Assembly: GCA_965153355.1 (NCBI GenBank)
Contig: OZ231127.1
Location: forward strand, 66,712,001-66,776,000
From: Flaccisagitta enflata
Lineage: Eukaryota; Chaetognatha; Sagittoidea; Aphragmophora
Direction of reading: 5' to 3'
Length of the DNA: 64,000 nucleotides
The position numbers were made by a program, and so were the translations under genes. This document shows, piece by piece, positions 23,011 through 34,075 of the stretch. Position 1 is the first letter of the stretch, and the number at the start of each line of letters is the position of its first letter. The notes beneath the pieces are model-generated. The model had not been told where the DNA came from and made no database searches. It saw only the letters and a list, made by a program, of their open reading frames with translations.

Positions 23011-23430
23011 TTCCTAGCAACATCGTGGCCTCAAAAAAAAAAAAAATATAACAGCAGGATTTGCTTGTGAACAGGCCTTTTCAGACTCTACTGGCGTTAA
23101 TCAGCGACCTTTAACTGTTGCAATCATTATACCATTCAAGCACTGTGACAAATTGTCAAGTAGCACTGCATCATTCTGTCTATAGGCAGTATTGTGCATC
23201 GTCTAATTAGCGATAGCGCAACTTAGTATGATACGGCTTCGATTCCTGTAATGTGCATAGCATACCTTTGAATGCTACAATCTAAGCACAAAGTACTAAT
23301 GAGATTTTGTGATTGTTTCAGTGTGATATTTTATTCAGCTGAAACATGTCAGTATTGCCAAAGCTGTTTCAGATATCGTCACATTTGCATTTCATTTTAT
23401 AAATCTATGTAAAAATCTGTCTTAGATATA
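23010..23430. other. No gene seen
   Basis: Unassigned. It may contain unrecognised 5' parts of the HMG-box gene. Confidence 0.4.
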
Positions 23431-23431
23431 T

Positions 23432-23503
<72 letters not shown>
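23431..23503. repeat. (TA)n followed by (CT)n
   Basis: The same order as at 22755, about 680 bp away. Confidence 0.93.
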
Positions 23504-23508
<5 letters not shown>

Positions 23509-23526
23509 TAGCCACCTTTATTGGTA

Positions 23527-23575
23527 GCAGGGCAACGGGTATCGCTGACCACATATTGTCCTTGGGCGACTGGTC
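23527..23575 (+). mobile_element. Foldback A tail fragment next to a splice acceptor
   Basis: GCAGGGCAACGGGTATCGCT, GACCACATATTG and TCCTTGGGCGACTGGT match the A tail. The fragment ends about 50 bp before the acceptor of the first recognised HMG-gene exon. Confidence 0.85.
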
Positions 23576-23625
23576 TTTTTTCTCTTTTTCCACTGGTCTA
23601 AATCCTCCTCTTTCTCCCCATTCAG

Positions 23626-26600
23626 AAGCTTCTGAGGCGTCAGAAGTGAGTGGCAACGACTCCCTTACCGGCCATCCATCTGCAACTGGCCATCCATCTG
23701 CAGCCGGCGTCAACTCGCCCCATCCGGGTCAACAGATGATCCAACGCGGACAGATGGTAGACGGACAGATGATGCGATTCGAGGACGTCGGACATATGAA
23801 GCACGGACGTGTGATGAGCGGAGGTGTTGGCGGGGGTGTTGGGGAGCCGATGTTTGTGGGGACTTCGGACGAATCGACGGCGATGTTGATGGGAAGCGGA
23901 GCTCCTTCGCCTTCAGGAGGAATGAGCAAAGTAGGAAAGCAGAAGAAAATGATCGGATCGACGGTTCCAGGGAGACCGGATATGATCATCGGTGAGTCTA
24001 TTGTAGATATCTGTTTCACGTTGTAAAACTTAGATTTATATCGTGTTAGATAAGTATTAGATTTAACTTAGATGTTGATAAGTATTCCTTGTTGATAAGT
24101 ATTCCTATGTTGATAAGTTATGGTCACGTCGATTAAGAGAAGTTTTATGGTCTGGAAAAGTGTATTCATTTGATTTCCGTGATGATGGATTCATAGATTG
24201 TATGTGGAGACTGAAGAGGAATTGAACAAGGCCGGATACACGGCTACCTTAGTCGCGTGCGGGTGGGCAGGGGTAGTATTTGAGATACTAAAGTAATGGC
24301 AAGGAGCAGTGAGGCCAAAGATATATAAAGACCGCAAAAACATAAAAAAAGAAAAATGGGGACCGATCACCCAACCAACCAACCGACCGACGGACGGACA
24401 CAGCGGGGTATAGAGTCGCGTAGCACACGACTAAAAACTAAATTACTTGATAAGTTGGAGACGGAATTATGTGGCTGAATGCAAAACTGTGTACATTGCG
24501 TGTGTGTGGGCAGGTAATGCAAATTTCCTCTGCTATTCTCTGCGATAGAATGGTGGACTGACCATTGACCTATGCACTAACCAACCATCTAACGTCATGG
24601 TATTGAATTCCATGATTGAAGCTAATTAATTGAAACAATCATAGATTAACTCTTTTATTGATTAAAGTACTGGTAGATAAAATCCTATTTGCATGATTTT
24701 CCAGATATTTGGCCTTTTTTTCCGGCGATCATTATCCAATCTTATTTTCCTCCTTCCTCTTCTTCCCCCCTCTTCCCCTTCTTCCCCCTCTTCCCCTTCT
24801 TCCCACTTCTTTCTCTTCTTCCTCCTTCTCACTTCTTTCTCTTCTTCCTCCTTCCTCTTTTCCGTCCTTCTCTTCTTCCTTTTCCTTCATCTTCCATTAT
24901 TTGTTCCAATACTTTTTCCTTCTTCTTCCTCCTTCTTCGTCTCTCACTTCTTCTCCCACTTCCTCCTCCTTATTCTTCTTCCACTTCCACTTCTCCCTCC
25001 TTATTCTTCTTCCTAGATATAAACTAGACGTAAAAATTTCGCATTAAAAACCGTATTTTTGACTGGGTTGCCGTTTTGGCAGGTGAAGACGGCAAACCTC
25101 GCCCGAAGAAGTATCAGAATTCCTACATGCTCTTTTGTCGGGACCAAAGAAATAATGTGGCCAAAGAACATCCAGAAGCGACGCCTATTGAAGTGGCCAG
25201 GATATTAGGACAGAAATGGCGGGATTTGCCAGCAGGTGAGATGGCGTTCGATATATAGTCTAGTCAGACTCTGGACCTGAAGAAGTAACTATCAGACCAA
25301 CTGACCGAATGTAAGATTCATAAGTGTCGTCGTGTGTACAGTGCAGGCGACTGAAATCTGTTCTTGTTGTTCCATCGTTAAGCTCAGTTATTCATTTGTT
25401 CCAACGAATTTCTGCTGAAATCTTTTCAGGCTTGTGCAATTTGAAAAAGAATTCTTCAACGTTTTGAAAAAAAGGCTTAAAAATTACCTTTTACCAACTT
25501 TTCAAAATAATCATTCACTTATCATTGAACAGATGAGAAACGTCCTTACCAAGAGCAAGCTAAGAAAGACAAAGACGATTGGGTTGCCAAATATGGAGAT
25601 TATAAAAACTTGCCCGGAATTCCAAAGAAGAAAAAAGCGCCGACGATATCAACAAAGAAATCTGTACAATCACCAATGTCACTCAATCAAAATCATGTTG
25701 GAGTGCTTAACAATGGTAAGTTTGACGTTAACCATTATTTCTTTGTTCTTCTAAAAAATCAGTGCAATCCCCAATGTCACTCAATCAAAATCATGTTGGA
25801 GTACTTTATGATTGACTTCGTATTTTCTTCATTCTCGGTATCCTCAACTGTTTTCTAATAAGCCACTGCAAACCTGTATGATGTCGTAGTCCGTCTGTCT
25901 ATCCGTCGGTCAAAATCTATTCGAATTTGGCATCTTTATTGGCAAACTTGATAGTGTTAATTCATGGCAAGTGGACAAATGACAGATGTGAGGGAATCAA
26001 AGACTGACAACTGACAAGGCCAACATTGTTACGTTCTGCAAACAAATGATCAATATTTATATTTCTTTCATTGCCGACAGGTGTCCCTCCTCCTGCAGGA
26101 ATGAGGTTTCCGCAAATAAATGATCAATCCAACCTCTCTGCGGCCTCATCTTCTCACGATCAATGGAATGCGAATTCTGTACAGAGAATCAACGATGGTA
26201 AGTTAAATAGATGGTGGATTGTGTGGATTAAGAACAAACACTGTGATATTGCATTGTTTGCTGATAAGACGGTCTGACAGCTCTGTAGGGACTAGTTATG
26301 TCTCGAATATTAATCCGTACCCATTAACTCTGGTGCTATATGATTACACAGATTATCATAGATTGCTTATTCAGTTGTTCATATTATGTTTTCTTATGCT
26401 TACCAGTGATGGCCCGTTTTTATCATTTTATAAATGCTTTTATTTGAAACCCTTTCCAGCGCCAGTGACAAACTCGGATAAAACAGGACTGTATTTTAGG
26501 TTGCAGTGGTATATAGTGATGATGTGGGCAATTCTCCCTCAATCCCTAACTAGTACTTTACCCATTTTTCAAGTTGGGTTATCGGGGTTTCAATTGATGA

Positions 26601-27748
26601 ATGACAATTCCGCCTCCATCTCTTTTCTAGCCATTTGCCTGTACTGTGTCTCCACAAGATCAAGATTATCACATAAGAAAATTACAAATAGTAATCACAT
26701 TAGCAAAACTTATCATGTTATCTTTCCCTCCCTATTTCCCTCCTCAGGTCGCGCCCCAACTCCTGACGGTCAGGACAGTTCCACCGGCATTTCCGATCAA
26801 CTCGCCCAATTTCAAGTCCGCGGCGCTCTCAACGCCGCCGCCGCTGCCGCTGCTAACTCGCCTCTTCATAACGCCGCCGCAGCAGCAGCCGCATCTCGAC
26901 TCGGCGATATCGGAAATTCCGCTTCAAGACTCGGAGACTTTTCGCACTCAAATTCGCCGATTCATTCGCCTTTTCCACCTCCTCCTCCTCATCTTCCTCA
27001 AACCGGAAACAATAACAACTTGTTTAACAACGGAAGTAACAACAGCACACTTGCGGGAGGCGCTGCTGCCAACTCACCTCTCCACAGTACATCCGGCGCT
27101 CCCATCTCTAACGGCGCGTTACCCAACCCGGCTCTTAATAACAACAACGCCGGATCAAACAATCCAAACAGCCCCGCTCCCGTCAGTCTGCCTCAGCATA
27201 ATCTCCCCGGCCTTCCCTTCCCGCCTTACTCGCATCCTCATTTTGGCGCTCATCTTCAAGCCGGGGCAGGATCGGCCGCCGCGGGTGGCAGCCCGTGGGG
27301 CGGGTCAGTCGGAGGCAGCCCGTGGGGTGTGCAGGAATTGCCGGCTTTTCATCCTCATCATCTTCAAGCTGGACACGATTCAACGGACCTGTTGAAATCC
27401 CCGTTTTGGGCCCTCGCGAGTCAACAACAACAGCAGCAGCTGCAGCTACAGCAACAACAGCAACAGCAACAACCTCATCCCTCACAAACTTCGCAGCTAC
27501 AATCATCTCACCCCGCTGGAGGACCTCTTCCTCCTGCTTCCTCTTCCGCTCCTCCACCTCCTCCTCATCATCATCCTTCTCATCATTCTGCTCCCGAAGC
27601 CGCAGAGGGCTTTCTGTGGAGTGCGATGCAGTTTGCCAACGGGGATTATGGTGGTGTTGGAGGTGGTGGTGATTATGCAAATCCGGATTACGCCAATGGA
27701 GATTACGCTAATGCAAATTACGCTCATGCTTATCACAATAATGTTTAA
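23626..27748 (+). CDS. HMG-box protein with low-complexity C-terminal half (5 visible exons)
   Basis: Exons 23626-23991, 25083-25235, 25533-25715, 26081-26197 and 26748-27748 join into 605 visible residues ending at TAA. All introns have GT/AG ends and split codons after base 1. The internal exons are 153, 183 and 117 nt. The N-terminal exon is Gly/Met/Ser-rich with MIIG at its end. The HMG box spans roughly residues 123-200 (KPRPKKYQNSYMLFCRDQ, then EVARILGQKWRDLP, ADEKRPYQEQ, WVAKYGDYK), like HMGB/NHP6-type boxes that bend DNA, so a nuclear chromatin or transcription role is inferred. A basic PKKKK follows. The last exon codes for poly-Ala, NNNN, P-rich, Q-rich and DYAN-repeat segments. The start codon and any upstream exon are not identified. 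I do not recognise an orthologue. It is not obviously a SOX, TCF or TOX box. Confidence 0.85.
23992..25082 (+). other. Intron 1 of the visible HMG-box gene
   Basis: The donor is GTGAGT at 23992 and the acceptor GGCAG ends at 25082. It contains a D element (24225-24436) and a long CCT/CTT pyrimidine tract (about 24745-25015). Confidence 0.85.
24225..24436 (+). mobile_element. TCCG element D inside the HMG-gene intron
   Basis: AACAAGGCCGGATACACGGC, TTAGTCGCGTGCGGGTGGGC, (CCAACCAA)/(CGACGGAC) core, hairpin AGTCGCG-TAGCA-CACGACT (one mismatch), AAAAA. Confidence 0.88.
25755..25806 (+). repeat. Intronic copy of the preceding exon's 3' end
   Basis: CAATGTCACTCAATCAAAAT and CATGTTGGAGT repeat the last about 50 nt of exon 25533-25715 at a 90-nt offset. 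In the copy the GGTAAG donor has been replaced (CTTTATGATTGAC), so it is not usable as an exon end. Confidence 0.85.
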
Positions 27749-27832
27749 AATGTTCCTTCTTTTTGTAAAAGTGGCCTTATGTCATATGTGTCTCTCTCCT
27801 CGTCTTTACTCATAGTGGCATCGCGTGGTATA

Positions 27833-27902
<70 letters not shown>

Positions 27903-28730
27903 GCTATTTAAATCACGAATATGACTGTCGTGACTGAAAGTTAGGGCATTCGTTGCAGAGAGATGCGGGCGCTTGTACATCTCATTAAGCTGGATGTTGT
28001 TATCTGATGTTGATGTGTCATGCTTGCTTCCACATGGGGTGTAGTTGGCATATTCGATTTAAAAAAGTTATTCTGTTATTAGTTGTATTTGATTGAATCG
28101 TAATGATCGATAATTGTAGTATTATTCCGCCATATGGTTTGTATTTGCTAAAAAAGAAGGCGCATTATGATGATTTTGAGCTTGATTGTCTATTTAATGA
28201 TATCTGTCACTTGAAAGGAACCCAGCAGATGTGACAGTTTATAGGGTGTGAATGTGGTGTTAGTAGAAGGAGTGTTTGTGTGTGTTCGGCTCTTGTGAAG
28301 TGATGTTTTGCAGCGACCTGGAAACAGTTGGACTGTGACTGTGTGATCCTCCATTCCCATCTTAAGCCAGACTGCTCCAGCATCCACACTCTCGGCTCAT
28401 TTGCTATTACTCCTTTCTCTTTCCCAAATTATAAATTTATCTAAAGTAACTGATTTGTTTGTTTTCTCACTTGAAAATCTCTTTTTGTCCACGATGGAAT
28501 ATCATTCCGACATAATTTAATTAGCGAGTAATCGGCCGTCATTGGCGTGTGCGTGTAAATCGACCGTCGACCGTCAGTTTTAAAATGGATAACTTTAGCG
28601 ACCGATTTAATTCTGTATTGGGAAGGTAATGCTAGAAGTAAACGTGTTTATGATCGGTGGCTTCTAAAGGCAAAAGTGGAAAGCGTGCATAACTGGCATT
28701 CAGCCAATTTAAACGCTGACAATAAATCTC
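27749..28730 (+). other. Probable 3' untranslated / downstream region of HMG gene
   Basis: Contains a (CT)n tract at 27834-27900 and no further supported frame. The first clear AATAAA is at 28721-28726. Whether it serves this gene is not shown. Confidence 0.35.
27834..27900. repeat. (CT)n microsatellite
   Basis: Near-pure dinucleotide tract just after the HMG-gene stop. Confidence 0.95.
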
Positions 28731-29564
28731 TAAATGAAGGCTATATATGTTTATATGCATTTGGCACATGCTAGCCATGCACCACCCAACCAGCCAACCC
28801 ACTACAAAAGTGAGGCTTGCGTAACTTTTTGTGTTTTCAGCTGGTTGAGTTGAAACTGGTATGGAAGTATACAGATGGGCTCAGCGTATCTGCACTATTG
28901 TCAAGCCAATACAACCAGCCTACCCGGCCACAAAGTGAAAAATGTCATGTAACTGGCATTTTATGATTGGTCAAATTATTATCGTCCCAAATGAAGGACT
29001 CAACGCATGTGTTATTTATGTTTGAGCATGATGGCCGGCAGCATACGGCTTGCAGCCTAAAGTGAAAAACTAAATGAAGTGAACGTTACCAACGCGATTT
29101 GGTGAACAGCGCAGTGCTGAAATGGAAAACAACGTATACTGTGCAACCAATGAGCGCCGCTGGCGCGCTGTTAGCTAAGGTAGTGTGCGCCAACGCTGTT
29201 TTCAGCGGTTACCGTAACTGTAGGCTAAATGAACTTATAGTTTACAGGCTTACAGGGTTAGCGTCTTTGTCATAAGCGTCTTATGGAGATTGGTGTCTTT
29301 CGCGAACGGAATACTGTTCGAATTTTGCTGTCCGGTGTGCTACTTTATTTATCATTTGACTACTCGCTCGTATTTTATTTATAAATTGTGCAATTGTCGC
29401 AAAATAGTCGAATTTATTCCCCTTCCTCGTGAACGATTTAACATCGATCGATTCAATCGATTTATATCGATTCAATTTACCGATGCTATTAAATGAATTG
29501 AATCAATAAACTTCCGATTATCATTATCAACTCACGGCACCTTGTTATATCGACACCTAATATC
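28731..29564. other. No gene seen; weak internal repetition
   Basis: AGTGAAAAATGTCATGTAAC and AACTGGCATT near 28940 echo AACTGGCATTCAGCC near 28690, suggesting a diverged duplication of about 250 bp. A TCGAT-rich stretch lies at 29440-29475. Nothing codes convincingly. Confidence 0.4.
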
Positions 29565-30320
29565 CTTTTGAGCAGCGGTCCTAAGGGATTCATAGCAGAA
29601 CATGAGGACTTTTTGTTCGTCCGTTCGTTCGTTGGATTGGTTGGTCCCGTTGCCGTCGTCCTCATCCGGGCGCGAGCCGGAGTCACAGGCTTATCGGGCC
29701 TCGATTCTGGCCTCTCCAGGCCTCCCGTCTGGCCTCTCAGGCCCCTTAAATCTGCCCTCTCAGGCCTCAAGTCTGCCTCTGAGCACCCTAGATTCAACGT
29801 CTCACACTTTAAATCTGGCACTCTCAAGCCTCAAATTAGGCCTCTCAGACCTCAAATCCAAATTCTTAGGCCTCAAACCTGGCCTCTCAGGCCTCAAATT
29901 AGGCTTCTCAGGCCTCAAATCCAAATTCTTAGGCCTCAAACCTGGCCTCTCAGGCCTCAAAATACGCCTCTCAGGCCACAAATAAGCAATCTAAGCCTCA
30001 ATTTATTGCTCATAGGCTTCAAATCAGTCCTCTGATTTCAAGCTTTGATCCAGCTCTCCCAAGCCTCTCAAGCTTCCAATTGGCATTCTTAGGCCTTATA
30101 TCAACCTTCTTAGACCTGAGTTTAGGCTCTTGAAGGCCTTTAGTCAACCCTCTATAGCATCTCATCCCCTTTTCTATATCAGGCAGGTTGAATGAAAGTC
30201 CCACCGTGTTTCTGAGGACCCGTCCCCGCTGGGGCCGCTGCCTCTTGCACTCCCCTGGTCGCGATGCTGAAAGCAGGGCAACGGGTATCGCTGACCACAT
30301 ATTGCCCTTGAGCGACCTTT
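29565..30320 (+). mobile_element. Foldback element A, copy 4
   Basis: Decayed start CTTTTGAGCAGCGGTCC, GTTCGTCCGTTCGTTCG, minisatellite CTCAGGCCTCAAATTAGGCC (29690-30000), an AGTCCCACCGTG arm, GGGGCCGCTGCC, then AAGCAGGGCAACGGGTATCG and GCCC-TT-GAGC before GACC. Confidence 0.82.
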
Positions 30321-32215
30321 TTTTTTTTTTTGCCAACTAACTATATCATGACATATTTAATGGCCTTATTCAGGCCTACTAAGTCTTTTTAGTCGCTTGA
30401 ACTCCTCCGTCGGTCGACGACCTCTTCTGTTGATGATTTTTTCATAGGTTTTATTGCCCCTGCCCCATCACCTGTCCATCTGTCCCTTGCCCCTACCCCT
30501 AACTCTGTCCATATGTTCGTGGATCTTTCGGTCTGTTCGTGTAGGTTTATTTTTCTCTTGTGGGTTGGTTGGTCGGGTAGTCAGTCGGTCATTCCCATCA
30601 CCATCTCAACACAATTTTTAAGTCTGATTTCACTGCTTTTTCTCGTTTTTTTAGAATCATTCTCAATGAATTCATCATCTCATTATTTTATTTTATCTAT
30701 CAATTTTACTTTTTTTTTACCATTTTCATTTATAAAAGAGATTTTAAGTTCGTTCACTTGGTTTTCTACCAGTTACTCTAAGTTAGTACAATTCTTTTCA
30801 TTGTTTTCAATTTTGTTGATAAATTAAATCTTTCGCAATTTTATCATTAAAAGAGAACCCATTGAATTTCAATCGATAATGATTTTATATGATAGTGGCT
30901 TTTACTGCGACGAAAAACAAAGACCTAAATGTATCATTATGAAGTTTTAAAGATGAAATTTCAAGTCACTTTAAACATAAAAACTGAAGTCACTAGTCAT
31001 ACACAATTACACATCTGGGTTTTATATATATCTTAGTATAATTACCCCTACACCCTAATCTCACCCTTTACTCCAAAAAGAAATAGTAAATAATAATAAA
31101 TGATATTTCTTTTTAAATGATTGACAATGTTGGATTTTTTTTTCCCCGTCAGTGACGGTCACCCCATTTTCTTCACTCGTGTGCATCTCGTTCTTTGCCC
31201 TAAATTTTTATCTGTTAGTATAATATTGAAAGAAAGTTGCCTTGCTCCTCTTCCCCCCCCCTCTCATCCTCGTTCTCATCATCTAGCTCGTCAGACCACG
31301 ATCCTCATGCAGGAGATAGTTTTTGAACGGAAATTTAAACTAACACCTGTAACACAATTATTGAAAAAAGATTTTGATGCTACCATATCATAACCAAGGC
31401 ATTAGGACTTGAATGGATTTTAACATTTGCTAAAGCATAAAAAATACTTTATTTCGCTCCTGAATTTCATTCAAATTGATAAAGACTTAGTCAAGATATG
31501 CCAAAGATTGTGACAGTGTCCCCAATGAAAACAGCTCCAAAATCACCAAATAAGACCTCTCATTTTTAAAAGCATGCCATCTCTTTAGAAAACCAGTTTT
31601 AGACATATGGATTGCGCCATTGCGTAGCTTTTGAAAAGCCCTTCAAGTTGGTCATAAGTTTTGATCAGATTGAATAAAGGCATTGTGGCTTGAGACATTA
31701 AATGTAATGATAAAAATCATAATTTGAGAACTATTGCCATTCTTTAAGGTGTAATTACCTGTAAGTTAGGTCGCTTTCAACAACTGAAACTAGTAAAATC
31801 AAAGATGAAATGCCTTTTCATATATATTAACTTATTTAAATTTGACCCAATCAGTGTATGAAGCAGGTAAAAACTGATCAAATGCAATCTTTTTGAAGTC
31901 TTTTCAATAATTGTGTTACAGATGTTAGTTCAAACTAGTTTCCGTTAAATGAGACTAGTTTCCGCTAAATGAGACAAAATAATCTCTTACAATTTTACCT
32001 GCACAGATAACTAGCTGATGATTTGCGCGAACGCATATGGTTACTTGTAGTGTCATTTGATTTTTTTCTTTTTCCCTTCTATATATCGGAAGTGACTTTA
32101 ACTTGGCTTGCAGTTGACTAATTTGTGATAACGTTACTACAAGCTTGTTCAATGTTCATTGGATCTATTCCGATCCCGGAAGTTTTTGTGCCAACGGTAT
32201 GAATGTGCAAATTTT
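30321..32215. other. No gene seen; AT-rich, one D-like fragment
   Basis: A D-like piece at about 30383-30480 (TTTTTAGTCGCTTGAAC, CTCCGTCGGTCG, GCCCCTGCCC). A 20-bp duplication TAGTTTCCG(T/C)TAAATGAGAC lies at 31936-31975. Otherwise unassigned. Confidence 0.5.
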
Positions 32216-32300
32216 CTTTTTAGTCGCGAACTAGTGATTCTATAAGAGGCCAAGCCTGTCCGTCGGTCATTCCGTCCGTTGGTCGGTAACGTAGTGCCCG
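32216..32300 (-). mobile_element. TCCG element hairpin end, partial
   Basis: TTTTTAGTCGCGAACTAGTG, TCTATAAGAGGCCAAGCC, TGTCCGTCGGTCATTCCGTC; the other end is not found. Confidence 0.65.
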
Positions 32301-32327
32301 AAACAAAAAGTGTAGAAACTGGCTAAA

Positions 32328-32510
32328 CAGGCCTGTATAAAGGTTAATTATTCCCCCCCCCCCGGTAACATTATTTAAACCTATAACATACTGTTTTATT
32401 GCTTTGTGGGGAAGAAAATCATTGATTTTGTAATGCGACCGATATCGCGGGAAGAAAATCAAAGGCAGAGAGGAATGAAATCCAAAGCCGCTCAACTATA
32501 TACACCCCTG
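32328..32510 (-). mobile_element. hAT-type miniature element, second copy, exact 8-bp target duplication
   Basis: A 183-bp relative of 15394-15714 in inverse orientation. The right end CTCAACTATATACACCCCTG is the complement of the first copy's start, and the left end is CAGGCCTGTATAAAGGTTAA. TGGCTAAA flanks both sides (32320-32327 and 32511-32518). It is shorter than the first copy and also non-coding. Confidence 0.9.
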
Positions 32511-32518
32511 TGGCTAAA

Positions 32519-32876
32519 GCTAAAGCCACCAACCGACTGGTGGAAATCTTAGTAGAAGAAAATCAAATGCAAAATATGGAGGCAAATTAGCATGAATAAA
32601 AACATAAGGTGATAATTTCCTCGAAAAAGACAGTTCATAACAACATTTATGACAAAACAGTTTATGACAAAACAGTTTAAGACAAAATTGTTAAAGACAA
32701 AACCGTTAGAGACAAAACGATGTCCTTGTCCTGGCCGTGATTATAGCGTAAGTCGGTGTACATAGTATAATCGATGACTGCCCCTGCCCTCTTCAACGTG
32801 ATTGGTGTCGCGTGTCCGGCCCCTAAGTCCTACATCTCTGCCCATCCCGCGAGGAGCCTCCGATTTCGACTTCAGT
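32519..32876. other. No gene seen; small minisatellite
   Basis: About five units of TATGACAAAACAGTTTA-like 16-17-bp repeat at 32637-32722. A GTCGCGTGTCCGGCCCC word near 32810 is a G-type trace. Confidence 0.5.
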
Positions 32877-33054
32877 TTAGGGATCGTGAAGATCGCTAAG
32901 TTGGTACTGTAGTCTTGAAGGGACCGATCTGCCTTTACGGATACTGAACCATTCAGGCGTGCAATCAGTGAGATTCAAAATTCCCTCGAGCGTGCAGAAG
33001 CAGCCGTAACGAACATTGTGCATCCATACGTGCACAGGAGCACCTGGGTAGCAT
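32877..33054 (-). CDS. Candidate terminal exon, unrecognised protein
   Basis: On the minus strand, a pyrimidine tract ending in TTTACAG (at about 33055-33061) precedes 58 residues in one frame before TAA. They start CYPGAPVHVWMHNVRYGC and end SVPSRLQYQLSDLHDP, a mixed composition unlike the flanking low-complexity DNA, with several Cys, Trp and His. The first base completes a split codon. The acceptor and first 48 or so coding bases are repeated about ten more times upstream on the minus strand, so only this unit has the unique downstream part. Upstream exons were not found and there is no close AATAAA. I cannot name the family. The frame choice is an inference. Confidence 0.4.
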
Positions 33055-34075
33055 CTGTAAAGAGGGGGGGGGGGGGGGTGAAGAGATGAATAAGAGGGTG
33101 GAGAAGCAGTCGTAACAAACGTTGTGCATCCATACTTGCACCGAAGCGCCAGGGTAGCATCTGTATAGGGGGGGAAGAGATGAATAAGATAGTGCAGAAC
33201 CAGCCGTAACGAAAGTTGTGCATTCACATACGTGCACAGGAGCACCGGGGTAGCATCTGTATAGGAGGGGGGAAGAGATGAATAAGATAGTGCAGAACCA
33301 GCCGTAACGAACATTGTGCATCCATACGTGCACAGGAGCACCGGGGTAGCATCTGTATAGGGGGGGAAAGAGATGAATAAGATAGTGCAGAACCAGCCGT
33401 AACAAACATTGTGCATCCATACGTGCAGAGGAGCACCGGGGTAGCATCTGTATAGGGGGAAGAGATGAATAAGAGAGTGCAGAACCAGCCGTAACGAACG
33501 TTTCGCATCCATACGTGCACAGGAGCACCGGGGTAGCATCTGTATAGGGGGGGGAAGAGATGAATAAGTTAGTGCAGAACCAGCCGTAACAAACGTTGTG
33601 CATCCATACGTGCACAGGAGCACCGGGGTAGCATCTGTATAGGGGGAGAAGAGATGAATAAGATAGTGCAGAACCAGCCGTAACAAACGTTGTGCATCCA
33701 TACGTGCACAGGAGCACCGGGGTAGCATCTGTATAGGTCAGGCGTGCAATCAGTGAGATTCAAAATTCCCTCGAGCGTGCAGAACCAGCCGTAACGAACG
33801 TTGTGCATCCATACGTGCACAGGAGCACCGGGGTAGCATCTGTATAAGGGGGGGGGGAAGAGATGAATAAGAGGGTGCAGAAGCAGCCGTGACAAACGTT
33901 GTGCATCCATATGTGCACAGGAGCACCGGGGTAGCATCTGTATAGGGGGGGGGAGATGAATAAGATAGTGCAGAATAGCCGTAACAACGTTGTGCATCCA
34001 TACGTGCTGGGAGCATCAGGGTAGCATCTGTATAGGGGTGAAGAGATGAATAGAGGGTGCAGACAGCGTAAGTCG
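32952..34075. repeat. 95-bp tandem array, about 11 units, each acceptor-plus-exon-like
   Basis: The unit contains GAAGAGATGAATAAGATAGT, GCAGAACCAGCCGTAAC, TTGTGCATCCATACGTGCAC and AGGAGCACCGGGGTAGCATC, TGTATAGGGGG. Spacing is mostly 91-99 nt, with two longer steps. Read on the minus strand, each unit has CATCTCTTCCCCCCTATACAG, a good acceptor, before ATGCTACCCC. A 45-nt flank (GCGTGCAATCAGTGAGATTC, CCTCGAGCGTGCAG) is present at 32952 and again at 33737, inside the array. Long open minus-strand frames arise because the unit has few stops. Confidence 0.88.

Noticed and set aside
23190-23270. tRNA-like segment (GCTTCGATTCCTG)
   Set aside because: Only the T-arm-like word is present; no acceptor stem or anticodon arm can be folded.
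23556-23625. Start of the HMG protein at 23556
   Set aside because: The codon there is TTG and the sequence is a foldback A tail; the exon begins after the acceptor at 23625.
26219-26747. N-terminal extension of the long frame ending at 27748
   Set aside because: It is intron: GTAAG at 26198 and a pyrimidine-rich TCCTCAG at 26747 define it, and splicing restores the frame from the preceding exon.
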